Shown piece after piece: positions 21,139 to 30,648 of a stretch of 64,000 nt of DNA. This stretch comes from Bacillus sp. DTU_2020_1000418_1_SI_GHA_SEK_038 (GTDB lineage Bacteria > Bacillota > Bacilli > Bacillales > Cytobacillaceae). The position numbers and the translations under genes were made by a program. The notes below the pieces were generated by a model. That model was not told the origin of the DNA, searched no databases, and worked only from the letters and a program-made list of their open reading frames with translations. Positions within the stretch are counted from its first letter, which is position 1; each line of letters opens with the position of its first letter. Where the stretch lies: NCBI RefSeq assembly GCF_032341175.1, contig NZ_CP135435.1, positions 3,100,001 through 3,164,000 of the forward strand. The letters run 5' to 3'.

Positions 21139-21423
21139 TTACTCACTTATATATGTGACCTGATCAATTTTTCCCTCCAGCAGAATTTCCTCTGGAAGAA
21201 TCGTTTTTATGACAAAGGCTTTCCCTTTTATTAACAGCTGACCTTGCTTAAGAAGAAGCCTTAATTCCTTATCTGAAAAGGCAAGCAATCCACGGTGGTT
21301 CTCAATATATATATGGATTTGTCCGATCATCGTAATGCGGGGTAAATCCATCATGACATCTTGAGGAAGCTCCATATTTTTTGTCATCCATTTTCGGACG
21401 AATTGTCCCCACTTTTTTGCCAT
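21139..21423 (-). CDS. yqfC: Sporulation protein YqfC
   Basis: A 94-residue YabP/YqfC-family sporulation protein with the conserved LPRITMIGQIHIYIENHRG and a GQLLIKGKAF segment. It is made in the mother cell in B. subtilis. The ATG at 21423 is chosen because AAGGGGGG lies upstream with a T-rich spacer; an in-frame ATG at 21444 lies before that site. The ribosome-binding site is inside the 3' arm of a terminator hairpin, so readthrough mRNA from yqfB would hide it. Confidence 0.9.
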   Translation of the reverse strand: MAKKWGQFVRKWMTKNMELPQDVMMDLPRITMIGQIHIYIENHRGLLAFSDKELRLLLKQGQLLIKGKAFVIKTILPEEILLEGKIDQVTYISE

Positions 21424-21429
21424 AAAAAA

Positions 21430-21473
21430 AGAACCCCCCTTCATCTCATATGTATGAGATGGAGAGGGGTTCT
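21430..21473 (-). terminator. Terminator after yqfB whose 3' arm carries the yqfC ribosome-binding site
   Basis: AGAACCCC, TCTCCATCTCAT pair with ATGAGATG, AAGGGGGGTTCT across a 5-base loop, and the minus strand goes on with seven T directly to the yqfC ATG. The 3' arm holds AAGGGGGG. The loop and adjoining bases read CATACATA (21449-21456), resembling the sigma-E -10 element; a matching -35 at the normal distance is not evident. Confidence 0.85.
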
Positions 21474-21496
21474 AGCACATATTTTTCAACTATGAA

Positions 21497-22000
21497 TTAA
21501 GATAATTTATTGTTTTTGACTGATTTATGAGGATTTAAAGCCCTCGGAGGCCCAAGAATTTCTGACCAAATAACGCCATCGATAAGTTGTTTTTTGCTAG
21601 GAGATAAGGACGGCTTGTTTTCTTTTATTGTATTTGCATTTTGGCGGGATGCCGGTGTTTGAGAAACTGTCTTTATAAGCTCCGCTTGTTTCTTAGCTAT
21701 TTCCTGCTGTTCCTTAAGTGCAGTTAGCCTTTCTTCAGCAAGCATCTGCCTTTCTAAAGCTTCCATTTCCTGCTTTCGTGCTTGTTCAGCCTGCTGTCTT
21801 TGCTGCTCTTCAATTGTTCTTGGATCCAATTGAGGAATACGTTCCTGCATTTGTTTAAACACTTCTGCTGGCGATGGCTTCACTTGTTGTCCGCTGCCTT
21901 TTTTCTGCTGTTGCTGATTCCCTCTGTTTTTCATAAAAAAGGAAATAATATAGCCAATTATCACGATAATAAAAATTGGGTTTTCAAAAATAAATTCCAA
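21497..22000 (-). CDS. yqfB: YqfB-like membrane-anchored coiled-coil protein
   Basis: A 167-residue protein with one N-terminal membrane helix (about residues 5-22), a Gln/Lys-rich stretch, and a long charged helix rich in E, Q, R and K (about residues 55-110) likely to form a coiled coil. The C-terminal IDGVIWSEILGPPRAL is distinctive. Position after yqeZ-floA matches yqfB of B. subtilis. Function is unknown; the context suggests a partner of the floA membrane-microdomain proteins. Confidence 0.8.
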   Translation of the reverse strand: MEFIFENPIFIIVIIGYIISFFMKNRGNQQQQKKGSGQQVKPSPAEVFKQMQERIPQLDPRTIEEQQRQQAEQARKQEMEALERQMLAEERLTALKEQQEIAKKQAELIKTVSQTPASRQNANTIKENKPSLSPSKKQLIDGVIWSEILGPPRALNPHKSVKNNKLS

Positions 22001-22043
22001 GAGGGGGCCCCCTCCCTTCTATTTATTGAAAGTGAGCTTCTAT

Positions 22044-23039
22044 TTATCTTTGACCGCCGTCTTTGTGATCATCATTAATCCGTCCAATTGAATCTCTCAT
22101 ATCTGTATCAGCAGAGATATTCTTGATATTCATATAGTCCATAACACCGATATTTCCTGAACGAAGCGCTTCAGCCATGGCAAGCGGAACTTGGGCTTCA
22201 GCTTCTACAACCTTCGCCTTCATTTCTTCAACCTTTGCCTTCATTTCCTGCTCTGAAGCGACAGCCATTGCACGACGTTCTTCTGCTTTAGCTTGGGCAA
22301 TCTTTTTATCTGCTTCAGCCTGCTCAGTTTGTAAATGGGCTCCAATGTTTTTACCGATATCGACATCAGCAATATCAATCGACAGGATTTCAAAGGCTGT
22401 ACCCGAATCCAAACCTTTGGCAAGGACTGTTCTAGAAATCATATCTGGATTTTCAAGAACTTTCTTATGATTTTCTGATGAACCGATAGTTGATACGATC
22501 CCCTCACCAACACGGGCAACAATTGTTTCTTCACCTGCACCCCCGACAAGACGGTCAATATTCGCTCTAACGGTAATTCTCGCTTTTGCCTTTACCTCAA
22601 TTCCATCCATAGCAACACCTGCAATGAAAGGTGTTTCAATTACATTCGGATTAACGCTCATTTGTACAGCTTCAAGCACGTCGCGGCCAGCTAGATCAAT
22701 TGCTGCACTACGCTCAAACTGCAATTCAATATTTGCTCGATGTGCGGCAATTAGTGCATTCACAACACGATCGACATTTCCGCCAGCTAAATAATGGCTT
22801 TCCAGCTGATTTGTCGTTACACCTAGACCTGCTTTGTGTGCTTTAATTAAGGGGTTGATGACCCTGCTTGGAATAACCCTGCGGAGCCTCATCCCAACTA
22901 ATGTAAAGATGCTGACTCTTACTCCTGCTGCCAAAGCTGAAATCCACAGCATAACAGGAACAAATGTGAATAAAATACCTAATAGAATAATGGCAAGAAC
23001 GGCTGCCAATAAGATAAAAATCGTACCAGTTCCCAGCAT
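22044..23039 (-). CDS. floA: Flotillin-like protein FloA
   Basis: A 331-residue flotillin of the YqfA type. A membrane segment spans about residues 5-42, followed by an SPFH domain and a C-terminal coiled region with Ala/Glu-rich heptads ([20 protein letters not shown]). FloA marks functional membrane microdomains and affects membrane fluidity and protein secretion. Its start is 2 bases from the yqeZ stop, consistent with the NfeD-flotillin pairing seen in many bacteria. Confidence 0.95.
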   Translation of the reverse strand: MLGTGTIFILLAAVLAIILLGILFTFVPVMLWISALAAGVRVSIFTLVGMRLRRVIPSRVINPLIKAHKAGLGVTTNQLESHYLAGGNVDRVVNALIAAHRANIELQFERSAAIDLAGRDVLEAVQMSVNPNVIETPFIAGVAMDGIEVKAKARITVRANIDRLVGGAGEETIVARVGEGIVSTIGSSENHKKVLENPDMISRTVLAKGLDSGTAFEILSIDIADVDIGKNIGAHLQTEQAEADKKIAQAKAEERRAMAVASEQEMKAKVEEMKAKVVEAEAQVPLAMAEALRSGNIGVMDYMNIKNISADTDMRDSIGRINDDHKDGGQR

Positions 23040-23041
23040 TC

Positions 23042-24385
23042 CTATTCCTCCTCTTTTTCTTTCTTATTCTGATCAGTTACCTCTCTTACTACTATACGAG
23101 AACCCTCGGCTTTTACAACCCTGACTCTCGCATCTTTAAGAATAAACGCTCCTTCACTGACGACATCGATTCTTTCATCATCAATCACAACAGTGCCTGA
23201 TGGTCGAAGTGCTGTCAGTGCGTAGCCTTCTAATCCAATTAGCTCTAACCGGCTTTTATTGGAAACATAGCCCTCTTCCGTTTTTGTTGCATCGGTTAAG
23301 ATGATTTTTTTGAAAAATTTCATTTTTTTACCAAGCACCTTTACCATTATAATAGACGCTAAAATAGATATGCTTATAGCAATTAATAAGGAAATCCCCA
23401 TGTGAACGACATTATCCGAAGCTAAAAATAGACTTCCAAGAATCGCTGCCAGGCCGAGAATTCCTGCCACTCCGCCTGGGAGAAAGAACTCCGCGATGAT
23501 TAGCCCAATTCCGACAACAAAGAGGATAAGTGTTTCATATCCGGCAAGCCCTGCAACTAAATGTCCATAGAAAAACATTAGTAATGCAGACAATCCCATA
23601 AATCCGGGAAGCCCGAAGCCGGGGGAATACAATTCTAGGATTAGTCCCAAACTTCCAATAGATAATAATATCGGTATTACAACAGGATGGGTAATAAATC
23701 TCGCTATTTTTTCTGCAAAGCTTTCTTCTACTGTTTTGACCTCCGCATCAGAAAGACCAAGATAATCGAGAAGTTCATTCAAATTATTGAAAGTCCCTTC
23801 AGAATACTTTACTTCCAATGCCTTTTCAGCACCTAATGTGAGTAACTTTCCTTTTGGAGCCCCTACTTCGGGAAGATTGATAGACTCATCTGCCATTGCT
23901 AACGCATAAATTGGGTTTCTGTTACTCTGCTTTGCAGCCTCCTCCATTGCAGCAAACCAATAGGATTCAGCCTTCTTCCCAGCAGCATTTCCCTGTTGAT
24001 CAATAATGGCCGCTGATCCCATTGTAGAACCTGGCACCATATAGATCTCATCTGTATTTAGCGCAATATAAGCACCTGCCGATAAAGCCTGTTTGTTCAC
24101 AAATGAAATCGTCTTCACTTCTGTTGATGTTAATAACTTCCCAATTTTCCCAGCAGCATCCACTGCCCCTCCAGGAGTATCCATTTCAAAAATAATCGCA
24201 GATGCCTTGTCTTCTTCAGCTAAATGAACAGCTCTGTTCAAATAAGCAAATAAACCTTTTTCTACTGTTTCTTGAATCGGAACGACATAGACAATTTCAT
24301 TATCAGCATTTCCTTTAAATGGGATAATCATTAGGATAAAAGCAAAAAGGAATGAAAAAATGATGAATATCCTTCTTAATTTCAA
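23042..24385 (-). CDS. yqeZ: NfeD-family membrane protein with ClpP-like protease domain (YqeZ)
   Basis: A 447-residue NfeD1b-type protein. A signal/anchor helix (about residues 5-25) leads into an extracytoplasmic ClpP-like domain with the nucleophile region [20 protein letters not shown], then four to five membrane helices (about 230-345), and a soluble NfeD OB-fold C-terminal domain ending near VREVTD. NfeD proteins pair with flotillins; YqeZ and FloA are encoded together here. It heads the yqeZ-floA-yqfB unit. Confidence 0.93.
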   Translation of the reverse strand: MKLRRIFIIFSFLFAFILMIIPFKGNADNEIVYVVPIQETVEKGLFAYLNRAVHLAEEDKASAIIFEMDTPGGAVDAAGKIGKLLTSTEVKTISFVNKQALSAGAYIALNTDEIYMVPGSTMGSAAIIDQQGNAAGKKAESYWFAAMEEAAKQSNRNPIYALAMADESINLPEVGAPKGKLLTLGAEKALEVKYSEGTFNNLNELLDYLGLSDAEVKTVEESFAEKIARFITHPVVIPILLSIGSLGLILELYSPGFGLPGFMGLSALLMFFYGHLVAGLAGYETLILFVVGIGLIIAEFFLPGGVAGILGLAAILGSLFLASDNVVHMGISLLIAISISILASIIMVKVLGKKMKFFKKIILTDATKTEEGYVSNKSRLELIGLEGYALTALRPSGTVVIDDERIDVVSEGAFILKDARVRVVKAEGSRIVVREVTDQNKKEKEEE

Positions 24386-24496
24386 AGTTCTTCCCTCCCT
24401 CCAATCAATGCATCTAGTTCTTTTACGTATTCAACTAAAAAAAGTTTCATACTAGACTGATTTTTTATGTATATTTCGTCACTTTACTGACTATTA

Positions 24497-24530
24497 AAAA
24501 AGACCGAAAGCGAATGCTCACGGTCTTTTA
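24497..24530 (-). terminator. Terminator after yqeY
   Basis: AAAGACCG and CGGTCTTT pair around a 14-base loop, with a following T-run on the minus strand. Confidence 0.85.
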
Positions 24531-24547
24531 TACAAAGGTTTTGTTTT

Positions 24548-24991
24548 TTATGAAAGGTGTTGTTGTACAAGTTTATTTACAAGTGCTCCATCTGCTTTGC
24601 CTTTTACTTTCGGCATAATGGCAGCCATTACCTTACCCATCTCAGCTTTAGATTTTGCACCTATTTCAGCAACCGTTTCTTGTACGATCTTTGAAACCTC
24701 ATCTTCAGAGAGCTGTTTAGGCATATATAGTTCGACATACTGAAGTTCAGTATGAATTTTTTCAACAAGATCTTCACGACCTGCTTTTTCAAATTCATGG
24801 AGGGAATCCTTGCGTTGTTTAACTTCGCGAGAAAGGACAGTAAGCTCTTGATCTTCGGATAAGTCTTGTCCATGCTTAATTGCTTCATTCTGCAAGGATG
24901 CTTTAATCATCCGAATAACAGTTAGCTTATCTTTTTCTTTGTTCCTCATCGCTTGTTTCATATCCTCATTTAAACGTTCGAGAAGACTCAT
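24548..24991 (-). CDS. yqeY: GatB/YqeY domain protein
   Basis: A 147-residue YqeY protein, all helical, resembling the C-terminal tRNA-binding part of GatB (signature [21 protein letters not shown] and [10 protein letters not shown]). Its function as a stand-alone protein is unknown; it is usually co-transcribed with rpsU, as here with 15 bases between. The ATG at 24991 is chosen from the AGAGAGGG ribosome site 8 bases upstream; the three in-frame codons before it overlap that site. Confidence 0.94.
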   Translation of the reverse strand: MSLLERLNEDMKQAMRNKEKDKLTVIRMIKASLQNEAIKHGQDLSEDQELTVLSREVKQRKDSLHEFEKAGREDLVEKIHTELQYVELYMPKQLSEDEVSKIVQETVAEIGAKSKAEMGKVMAAIMPKVKGKADGALVNKLVQQHLS

Positions 24992-25006
24992 AATGGACAC
25001 CCTCTC

Positions 25007-25180
25007 TTAATACTTACGTTTTCTTGCAGCCTCAGACTTTTTCTTACGTTTAATACTAGGCTTTTCGTAGAATTCGCGCTTTCTTGCTTCTTGTATAGTA
25101 CCAGACTTAGATACAGTACGTTTAAAGCGACGAAGAGCATCTTCAAGCGATTCGTTTTTACGAACGACGGTTTTAGACAT
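25007..25180 (-). CDS. rpsU: 30S ribosomal protein S21
   Basis: A 57-residue basic protein, [20 protein letters not shown] at the start and EAARKRKY at the end, the complete S21 sequence of Firmicutes. S21 sits on the 30S platform near the anti-Shine-Dalgarno region. The ATG at 25180 has GGAGGGA 7 bases upstream. A strong promoter lies at 25246-25274 and yqeY follows in the same transcript. Confidence 0.97.
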   Translation of the reverse strand: MSKTVVRKNESLEDALRRFKRTVSKSGTIQEARKREFYEKPSIKRKKKSEAARKRKY

Positions 25181-25245
25181 TCTCTTTCCCTCCCTCCGAG
25201 CACAACACACTTACACCAACATGGATTTTTTCCATGTACTTTGCA

Positions 25246-25274
25246 ATTATAATATATCAGTGAATCAAGGTCAA
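25246..25274 (-). promoter_or_regulatory. Sigma-A promoter of rpsU-yqeY
   Basis: TTGACC (25269-25274) and TATAAT (25246-25251) on the minus strand are separated by exactly 17 bases. The leader of about 60 bases carries a small hairpin at 25220-25237 (ACATGGA/TCCATGT). Between this promoter and yqeW (25275-25480) I see nothing else with clear meaning. Confidence 0.82.
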
Positions 25275-25492
25275 CAGTTAATAGCCCCTTCAGAAGTGTT
25301 TTTCACAACGGAAATCAACAACTGCATCGCTGTGATGGATAAACCATAAATTTTCTTGCTATTTTCGACATGAACCTACATAGGAGCTGTTGACGAACCT
25401 AGTTATTTTAAGAGAGTTCGGATATAAAAAAATGATTAAAAGGCATGTCCTAGGCCTAGTTGCCATACATATAGGGATAGGGGGTGGGAGAC

Positions 25493-26413
25493 TTGACGCA
25501 AGCTTTTCTTTTTATTTTATTCATTGGAGTTTTTATATACGGAATGACATTGCTGCGATCAGGTCTTTATAATTTATCTGGAGATTCTTTAAAAAATGTA
25601 TTGACTAAATTGACGGCTTCTCCTTGGAAGGGGCTATTAGCTGGTATAGGAATAACTTGTATATTGCAGAGCAGTTCAGCAGTGATGATTATTACAATCG
25701 GACTCATTTCTGCAAGGCTTCTTTCATTTCCTCAGTCGATCGGAATTATTTTAGGAACGAATATCGGAACAACGGTTACGACTGAATTAATTACATTTGA
25801 TATTGAATCTTTCCTTATTCCTTTTGCTTTTTTAGGTGCTGTATTATTTTTGTTTGGAAAAAGAAATGTAAGGAATATTGGATTAATCTTACTTGGTATA
25901 TCTGCAGTTTTTTCAGCGATGGGGGGCTTTGAATACTTAGCAGGCCCATTAAGATCCATTGATTTTGTTAATCAGCTATTGCTTCAATTAAAAGAAAGCT
26001 ACCTTTTAAGTATTCTAGCGGGAACAATAATCACAGCCATAATCCAGTCAAGTACTGCAACGACTGGAATTATAATGGGTTTTCTTTCTGGCGGAGCTTT
26101 TGGCCTAGATACAGGAATCGCAATCATGCTGGGTTCTAATATCGGAACATGTGTTGATGCATTTTTAGCATCCATTGGCGGGGGCAGAGAGGCAAGACTT
26201 TGTGCATATGCACATATTTGGCTAAATGTAATTGGCGTCATTGTTTTTTATCCATTTATCGGTTGGCTTACTTCCTTCGGTGTTCAGCTAGCATCAGCTC
26301 CCGATGTTCAACTTGCGCATATCGGAGTTCTATTTAACGTCATCTCGTCACTAATGGTACTTCCATTCGCTACTCAATTTGGGAAATTAATCATAAAAAT
26401 ACATGATCGATAG
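25493..26413 (+). CDS. yqeW: Na/Pi cotransporter-family membrane protein YqeW
   Basis: A membrane protein of about 306 residues with eight or so hydrophobic helices. Two inverted-repeat halves each carry the family signature: LQSSSAVMI near residue 50 and IQSSTATTG near residue 185, plus GTNIGTTVT and GSNIGTCVD. This is the NptA/PNaS family, usually sodium-coupled phosphate transport, lacking a PhoU-like tail. I prefer the TTG at 25493, with GGGGGTGG about 5 bases upstream; a GTG at 25484 in the same frame overlaps that site. Confidence 0.9.
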   Translation: MTQAFLFILFIGVFIYGMTLLRSGLYNLSGDSLKNVLTKLTASPWKGLLAGIGITCILQSSSAVMIITIGLISARLLSFPQSIGIILGTNIGTTVTTELITFDIESFLIPFAFLGAVLFLFGKRNVRNIGLILLGISAVFSAMGGFEYLAGPLRSIDFVNQLLLQLKESYLLSILAGTIITAIIQSSTATTGIIMGFLSGGAFGLDTGIAIMLGSNIGTCVDAFLASIGGGREARLCAYAHIWLNVIGVIVFYPFIGWLTSFGVQLASAPDVQLAHIGVLFNVISSLMVLPFATQFGKLIIKIHDR

Positions 26414-26456
26414 CACGAGCGGGAAGACTGCTCAATCGTGCGAATGAAATTTAATT

Positions 26457-26487
26457 AAAAAAATGCCGGTAATCCCGGCATTTTTAA
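26457..26487. terminator. Bidirectional terminator between yqeW and deoC
   Basis: ATGCCGG and CCGGCAT pair around a 5-base loop, with A-runs before and T-runs after, so it can act for both convergent genes. Confidence 0.88.
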
Positions 26488-27155
26488 TAGTCTGAATCGC
26501 TCGTTAACCCGTTAACGATGGCTGCACCAGAGCTTGCTCCGATTCTTGTTGCTCCTGCTTCAATCATCTTTTTCGCATCCTCTGCACTTCTTACACCGCC
26601 AGAAGCTTTTACTCCAATGTTTGGACCGACTGTTTTTCTCATAAGAGCAATGTCTTCAGCAGTTGCACCGCCGGTTGAGAAGCCAGTTGATGTTTTTACA
26701 AAGTCTGCCCCAGCTTTAACTGACAATTCACATGCTCTAATCTTTTCTTCTTCTGAAAGTAAGCAAGTTTCAATTATCACCTTTGTTAGAGCACTTCCCT
26801 TTGCTGCATCCACGACAGCACGGATATCTCTTTCTACTAATTCGATATCTCCGCCTTTTAATGCTCCGATATTGATTACCATATCTACTTCAGTTGCACC
26901 ATTCTCAATTGCGTTTTTCGTTTCAAATGACTTTGTTTCAGACGTTGAAGCACCTAAAGGAAAGCCTATAACGGTGCAAACCTTTACTTCTGTACCTGAT
27001 AATAACTCGCTCGCAAGCTTCACCCATCCTGGATTTACGCAAACCGAAGCGAAATTATATTCCTTTGCCTCTGTACAAAGCTTTACAATTTGCTCCTTTG
27101 TTGCATCTGCTTTCAATAATGTATGGTCAATCATTTTTGCGACATTATACTCCAT
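26484..27155 (-). CDS. deoC: Deoxyribose-phosphate aldolase
   Basis: A 223-residue class I aldolase that splits deoxyribose 5-phosphate into glyceraldehyde 3-phosphate and acetaldehyde. The Schiff-base lysine is in FVKTSTGFS and the supporting residues in EVDMVINIG and VKASGGVR. The ATG at 27155 is selected from the AAAGGAAG site upstream; 15 further in-frame codons include that site. It is a stand-alone gene here, without the dra-nupC-pdp neighbours of B. subtilis. Confidence 0.96.
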   Translation of the reverse strand: MEYNVAKMIDHTLLKADATKEQIVKLCTEAKEYNFASVCVNPGWVKLASELLSGTEVKVCTVIGFPLGASTSETKSFETKNAIENGATEVDMVINIGALKGGDIELVERDIRAVVDAAKGSALTKVIIETCLLSEEEKIRACELSVKAGADFVKTSTGFSTGGATAEDIALMRKTVGPNIGVKASGGVRSAEDAKKMIEAGATRIGASSGAAIVNGLTSDSDY

Positions 27156-27290
27156 CTCGATAACTTCCTTTCTCACAATAGAGTTGTACGTACCTCTCAC
27201 ATCATAACATGCTTAATTGAAAATATCGAGTTTATTACAAGTATTTTGTAAACGCCTTGATAATTCCTCATTTACGTATTGTGTCCAAAG

Positions 27291-27327
27291 AAAAAGGAAC
27301 CACCAACTTTGGTAATTCCTTTTTTTG
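27291..27327 (-). terminator. Terminator after mtaB
   Basis: AAAAAGGAATTACC pairs with GGTGGTTCCTTTTT around an A/T loop, with a T-run at the end on the minus strand. Confidence 0.8.
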
Positions 27328-27331
27328 TATA

Positions 27332-28678
27332 TTACACTGCCGCTTCTTCGCAATCTTCCTCTAGAACACGGACAAACTGACCTTCATTATATGGATAGCC
27401 AGCTTTTGTTATTTTTACTTTTACAATTTGGCCGACCATATCTTCAGTTGCTTTGAACACTATTTTTAGATAATTATCTGTATAGCCAACATATAGACCG
27501 TGATCTTCCTGATCCTTGAACTCTTCCTCAGGAATTACTTCGAGGACCTCCCCCTCAAATTGAGAAGCATATTCCTTTGCAAGCTGATCAGATAAGGAAA
27601 TTAATCGGTGGACACGTTCGTTTTTTACTTCTTCGTCTATTTGATCTTCCATTCTAGCTGCAGGTGTTCCGGTTCGTTTTGAATAAGGGAAAACATGAAG
27701 CTCAGAAAATTTATGTTCCTTAATAAAATTATAGGTTTCCATAAATTCCTCTTCTGTTTCACCTGGGAAGCCGACAATAACATCTGAAGTAACCGCTAAA
27801 CCTGGTAAAGCTTCCTTTAAGCGATCTAAACGCTCACCGAAAAACTCCATCGTATACTTTCTGCGCATTCTCTTTAGAACAGTATTTGACCCTGACTGCA
27901 GAGGAATATGAAGATGCCTTACAATCATACTTGACCCATTGATCACTTCAATAACCTCATCTGTGATTTGGCTTGCTTCAATGGAAGAAATCCTAATACG
28001 CTTTAGGCCCTTTACTTGAGCTTCTAAATCTCGCAGAAGCATGGCCAAATTGTAATCCTTCATATCCTCGCCATAGCCGCCAGTATGAATGCCTGTAAGG
28101 ACAATCTCCTTATAACCAGCATCCACTAATTGCTGTGCTTGGCGAATAACCTCCTGTGGATCTCTTGATCTCATCAATCCGCGTGCCCATGGAATGATAC
28201 AGAATGTACAGAAGTTATTGCAGCCTTCTTGAATTTTAAGGGAAGCACGTGTACGATCCGTAAAAGCAGGTACATCTAACTCTTCATAAACACGGCTCTT
28301 CATGATATTGCCTACTCCATTGATCGGCTGGCGCTCCTCTTTATATTGGTTAATATAATCTAGCATTTTCACACGATCCTGGGTTCCGACAACAATATCC
28401 ACGCCAGGAATCGCCATAATTTCCGCAGGAGAGGTCTGTGCATAACAGCCAGTGACACAAATAACAGCATCCGGATTTTTCCGGATCGCTCTGCGGATGA
28501 CTTGACGGCTCTTCTTATCGCCCGTATTCGTTACCGTACAAGTATTGATTACGTAAACGTCAGAAATGGATTCAAAATCAACACGTTCGTATCCAGTATC
28601 TTTAAATAATTGCCAAATGGCCTCTGTTTCATAATGGTTCACTTTACAGCCAAGTGTATGAAATGCAACTGTAGGCAT
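27332..28678 (-). CDS. mtaB: tRNA (N6-threonylcarbamoyladenosine(37)-C2)-methylthiotransferase MtaB
   Basis: A 448-residue radical-SAM methylthiotransferase (YqeV in B. subtilis) that converts t6A37 to ms2t6A. The N-terminal UPF0004 domain has cluster cysteines in TLGCKVN, NTCTVT and VTGCYAQ; the radical-SAM motif is EGCNNFCTFCIIP (CxxxCxxC, about residues 153-160); a C-terminal TRAM domain ends the protein. It follows rsmE by 7 bases and is last in the hrcA-to-mtaB gene run. Confidence 0.96.
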   Translation of the reverse strand: MPTVAFHTLGCKVNHYETEAIWQLFKDTGYERVDFESISDVYVINTCTVTNTGDKKSRQVIRRAIRKNPDAVICVTGCYAQTSPAEIMAIPGVDIVVGTQDRVKMLDYINQYKEERQPINGVGNIMKSRVYEELDVPAFTDRTRASLKIQEGCNNFCTFCIIPWARGLMRSRDPQEVIRQAQQLVDAGYKEIVLTGIHTGGYGEDMKDYNLAMLLRDLEAQVKGLKRIRISSIEASQITDEVIEVINGSSMIVRHLHIPLQSGSNTVLKRMRRKYTMEFFGERLDRLKEALPGLAVTSDVIVGFPGETEEEFMETYNFIKEHKFSELHVFPYSKRTGTPAARMEDQIDEEVKNERVHRLISLSDQLAKEYASQFEGEVLEVIPEEEFKDQEDHGLYVGYTDNYLKIVFKATEDMVGQIVKVKITKAGYPYNEGQFVRVLEEDCEEAAV

Positions 28679-28685
28679 ATTTTTT

Positions 28686-29441
28686 TCACTCCATTAATTC
28701 AAAATGATAAGAAACGGCCGATAATGTGTAAAGCGGCGCTGTTTCCGTCCTTAAGATTCGTGGGCCTAATCCGCATGATTGGAAAGCGTTATCCTTTAAC
28801 AATGTGACTTCCTGTTCGGTTAAACCGCCTTCAGGTCCAAATACAATCATGAGAGACTGACCTTGTTTCATTTTTGCCAAGGTATTAGATAATACGGATG
28901 ACTCTCCTTGCCTTGCCACTTCCTCATAAGCGATCAATTTATAGTCATAATTCTCACTATTTTTTATAATGGATTTAATATTTTGAGGACTTAATACTTC
29001 AGGAAGACTAGTCCGATGGGACTGTTCGGCTGCCTCTTTCGCAATCTTTTGCCACCGTTCAACCTTCTTTATACCCTTTTTCTCATCCCATTTTACTACT
29101 GAGCGTGCTGAAATAAAAGGGATAAACCGATTAGCACCTAGCTCTGTTCCCTTTTGGATAATCCATTCCAGCTTATCCCCTTTAGGCAGTCCGCTCACAA
29201 TTGTTACATCAATTGGCAGTTCGGAGGCAGAGAACCCCTCATCCCATTTTACAACTTCTGCAACCACTTTTTCATCGGTAATTTCTACAATTAAGCAAAC
29301 AGCACTTTTTTTTAGGGGATCTACACAAATTAAATGATCGCCTTCCTTCATTCTCATTACGCGGACAATATGATGATAATCGTCCTCTTGGATAGTAAAA
29401 CGGTTTTCAACTGCAGATTGATTGACAAAATAACGCTGCAA
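28686..29441 (-). CDS. rsmE: 16S rRNA (uracil(1498)-N(3))-methyltransferase RsmE
   Basis: A 251-residue SPOUT methyltransferase. The N-terminal PUA-like part contains HHIVRVMRMKEGD, and the knot region has IVFGPEGGLTEQE and LGPRILRTETAP, the SAM-binding signature. The start is taken as the TTG at 29441, with AGAGGG 8 bases upstream; the codons before it overlap that site. It lies between prmA and mtaB, as in B. subtilis (yqeU). Confidence 0.95.
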   Translation of the reverse strand: MQRYFVNQSAVENRFTIQEDDYHHIVRVMRMKEGDHLICVDPLKKSAVCLIVEITDEKVVAEVVKWDEGFSASELPIDVTIVSGLPKGDKLEWIIQKGTELGANRFIPFISARSVVKWDEKKGIKKVERWQKIAKEAAEQSHRTSLPEVLSPQNIKSIIKNSENYDYKLIAYEEVARQGESSVLSNTLAKMKQGQSLMIVFGPEGGLTEQEVTLLKDNAFQSCGLGPRILRTETAPLYTLSAVSYHFELME

Positions 29442-29483
29442 AATGGACACCCTCTTTTCCGCCTATTCTACGATCTAACGTAT

Positions 29484-29518
29484 AAAAAGAGGGAACATAT
29501 AGAAGGTCCCCCCTTTTC
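29484..29518 (-). terminator. Possible terminator between prmA and rsmE
   Basis: AGGGGGGACC and the imperfectly complementary GTTCCCTCT enclose a short loop, with TTTTTA after it on the minus strand. It may cause partial termination within the gene run. Confidence 0.6.
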
Positions 29519-29542
29519 TAAAATGAATTCTAATTTTATGTG

Positions 29543-30481
29543 CTAGCTTCTTCTCCCGATAATAGCAACCCAATCTTCCATTTGAATCGTTTCTTCGATT
29601 TGGAATCCTGCTGAAAGCATTGCATCCTTCACTTCTTGTTTTTTCTGCAGAATAATCCCAGATGCAATAAAGAAGCCGTCTTTTTTAACGACAGATGCAA
29701 CATCATCAGTAAATCTGAGGATGATTTCTGCCAATATATTAGCTACTACTATATCTACCTTACCGGTGATTCCATCAAGTAGATTATTTTGTGCAACATT
29801 TACGATGTTATGAACTTTATTCAGTTCAATATTTTCCCGGGCAGAGTTCACGGCAACCTCATCGAGATCAAGTGCTGTTACTTTTTCAGCACCAAGCATG
29901 GCAGCAGCAATGCTTAGTACACCTGAACCAGTACCAACATCGATTATGTTGTCTCCCGTATTTACCGTTCTTTCTAACGCTTGAATACACATGACAGTTG
30001 TTGGGTGAGTACCTGTACCAAATGCCATCCCTGGATCAAGCTCAATGATTAATTCATCACTGGAAACAGGGGTGTATTTTTCCCAGCTCGGAACAATGGT
30101 AAACCTTTCAGAAATCTTCACTGGATGGTAATATTTCTTCCAGGCTGTTGCCCATTCCTCTTCATTAACCTCGCTGATGCTAATATCATTTTTGCCAATA
30201 TCAATATTATATAAAAGAAGATTATTAATTTCTTCTTTAATTCCATCAATCGTTTCTGCAAGAAAACTATTTACAGGCAAATAAGCTTTGACGACAACCC
30301 CTTCTTCAGGATAGTCTAATGGATTGAGCTGGTAGATTTCACCGAATTGATCTTTTCTTTCTTTCACAAGCTCAGATGGATCTTCAATGACAACTCCGCT
30401 TGCTCCTGCTTCATGCAGAATATTAGAAATTGGTTCGACTGCCTCATTTGTCGTATGAATACTGATCTCTGACCATTTCAA
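29543..30481 (-). CDS. prmA: Ribosomal protein L11 methyltransferase PrmA
   Basis: A 312-residue methyltransferase that trimethylates L11. The N-terminal substrate-recognition domain ([20 protein letters not shown]) is followed by a Rossmann domain with [15 protein letters not shown] and the catalytic-loop ANILAEII. The TTG at 30481 is preferred: GGAG lies 9 bases upstream and homologues begin M-K-W-S-E; an ATG at 30496 has no spacing for a ribosome site. It follows dnaJ by about 210 bases of hairpin-rich DNA. Confidence 0.94.
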   Translation of the reverse strand: MKWSEISIHTTNEAVEPISNILHEAGASGVVIEDPSELVKERKDQFGEIYQLNPLDYPEEGVVVKAYLPVNSFLAETIDGIKEEINNLLLYNIDIGKNDISISEVNEEEWATAWKKYYHPVKISERFTIVPSWEKYTPVSSDELIIELDPGMAFGTGTHPTTVMCIQALERTVNTGDNIIDVGTGSGVLSIAAAMLGAEKVTALDLDEVAVNSARENIELNKVHNIVNVAQNNLLDGITGKVDIVVANILAEIILRFTDDVASVVKKDGFFIASGIILQKKQEVKDAMLSAGFQIEETIQMEDWVAIIGRRS

Positions 30482-30498
30482 TGTTTCCAACTCCATTC

Positions 30499-30648
30499 CT
30501 AATCAAATCCGCCAGGGCGGATTTGCGCCCAGATTTTTATCGGGCAGAGCCCGATAATTTCCTTTAAAAAATCTGAGGCATCCGCCGGAGGCTTAACTTT
30601 ATTCAGCAATAGTTTCGCCCCTAACTGAACTAGTATTCTTTTTTTCAT
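30499..30648 (-). CDS. Possible 49-residue protein in the dnaJ-prmA gap
   Basis: An ATG at 30648 preceded by GTGGGGGTGAA opens a 49-codon frame: [20 protein letters not shown], then [20 protein letters not shown] and AQIRPGGFD, ending 17 bases before the prmA start. The start signal and fit between two genes argue for a gene. Against it, most of the frame lies in inverted repeats at 30505-30694, as expected for a repeat element that happens to be open. I do not recognise the protein. Confidence 0.3.
   Translation of the reverse strand: MKKRILVQLGAKLLLNKVKPPADASDFLKEIIGLCPIKIWAQIRPGGFD

Noticed and set aside
26518..27207. Plus-strand frame of 229 codons
   Set aside because: It is the complement of deoC, which has a complete aldolase sequence and a good ribosome site. 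Composition is that of a reverse-strand shadow.
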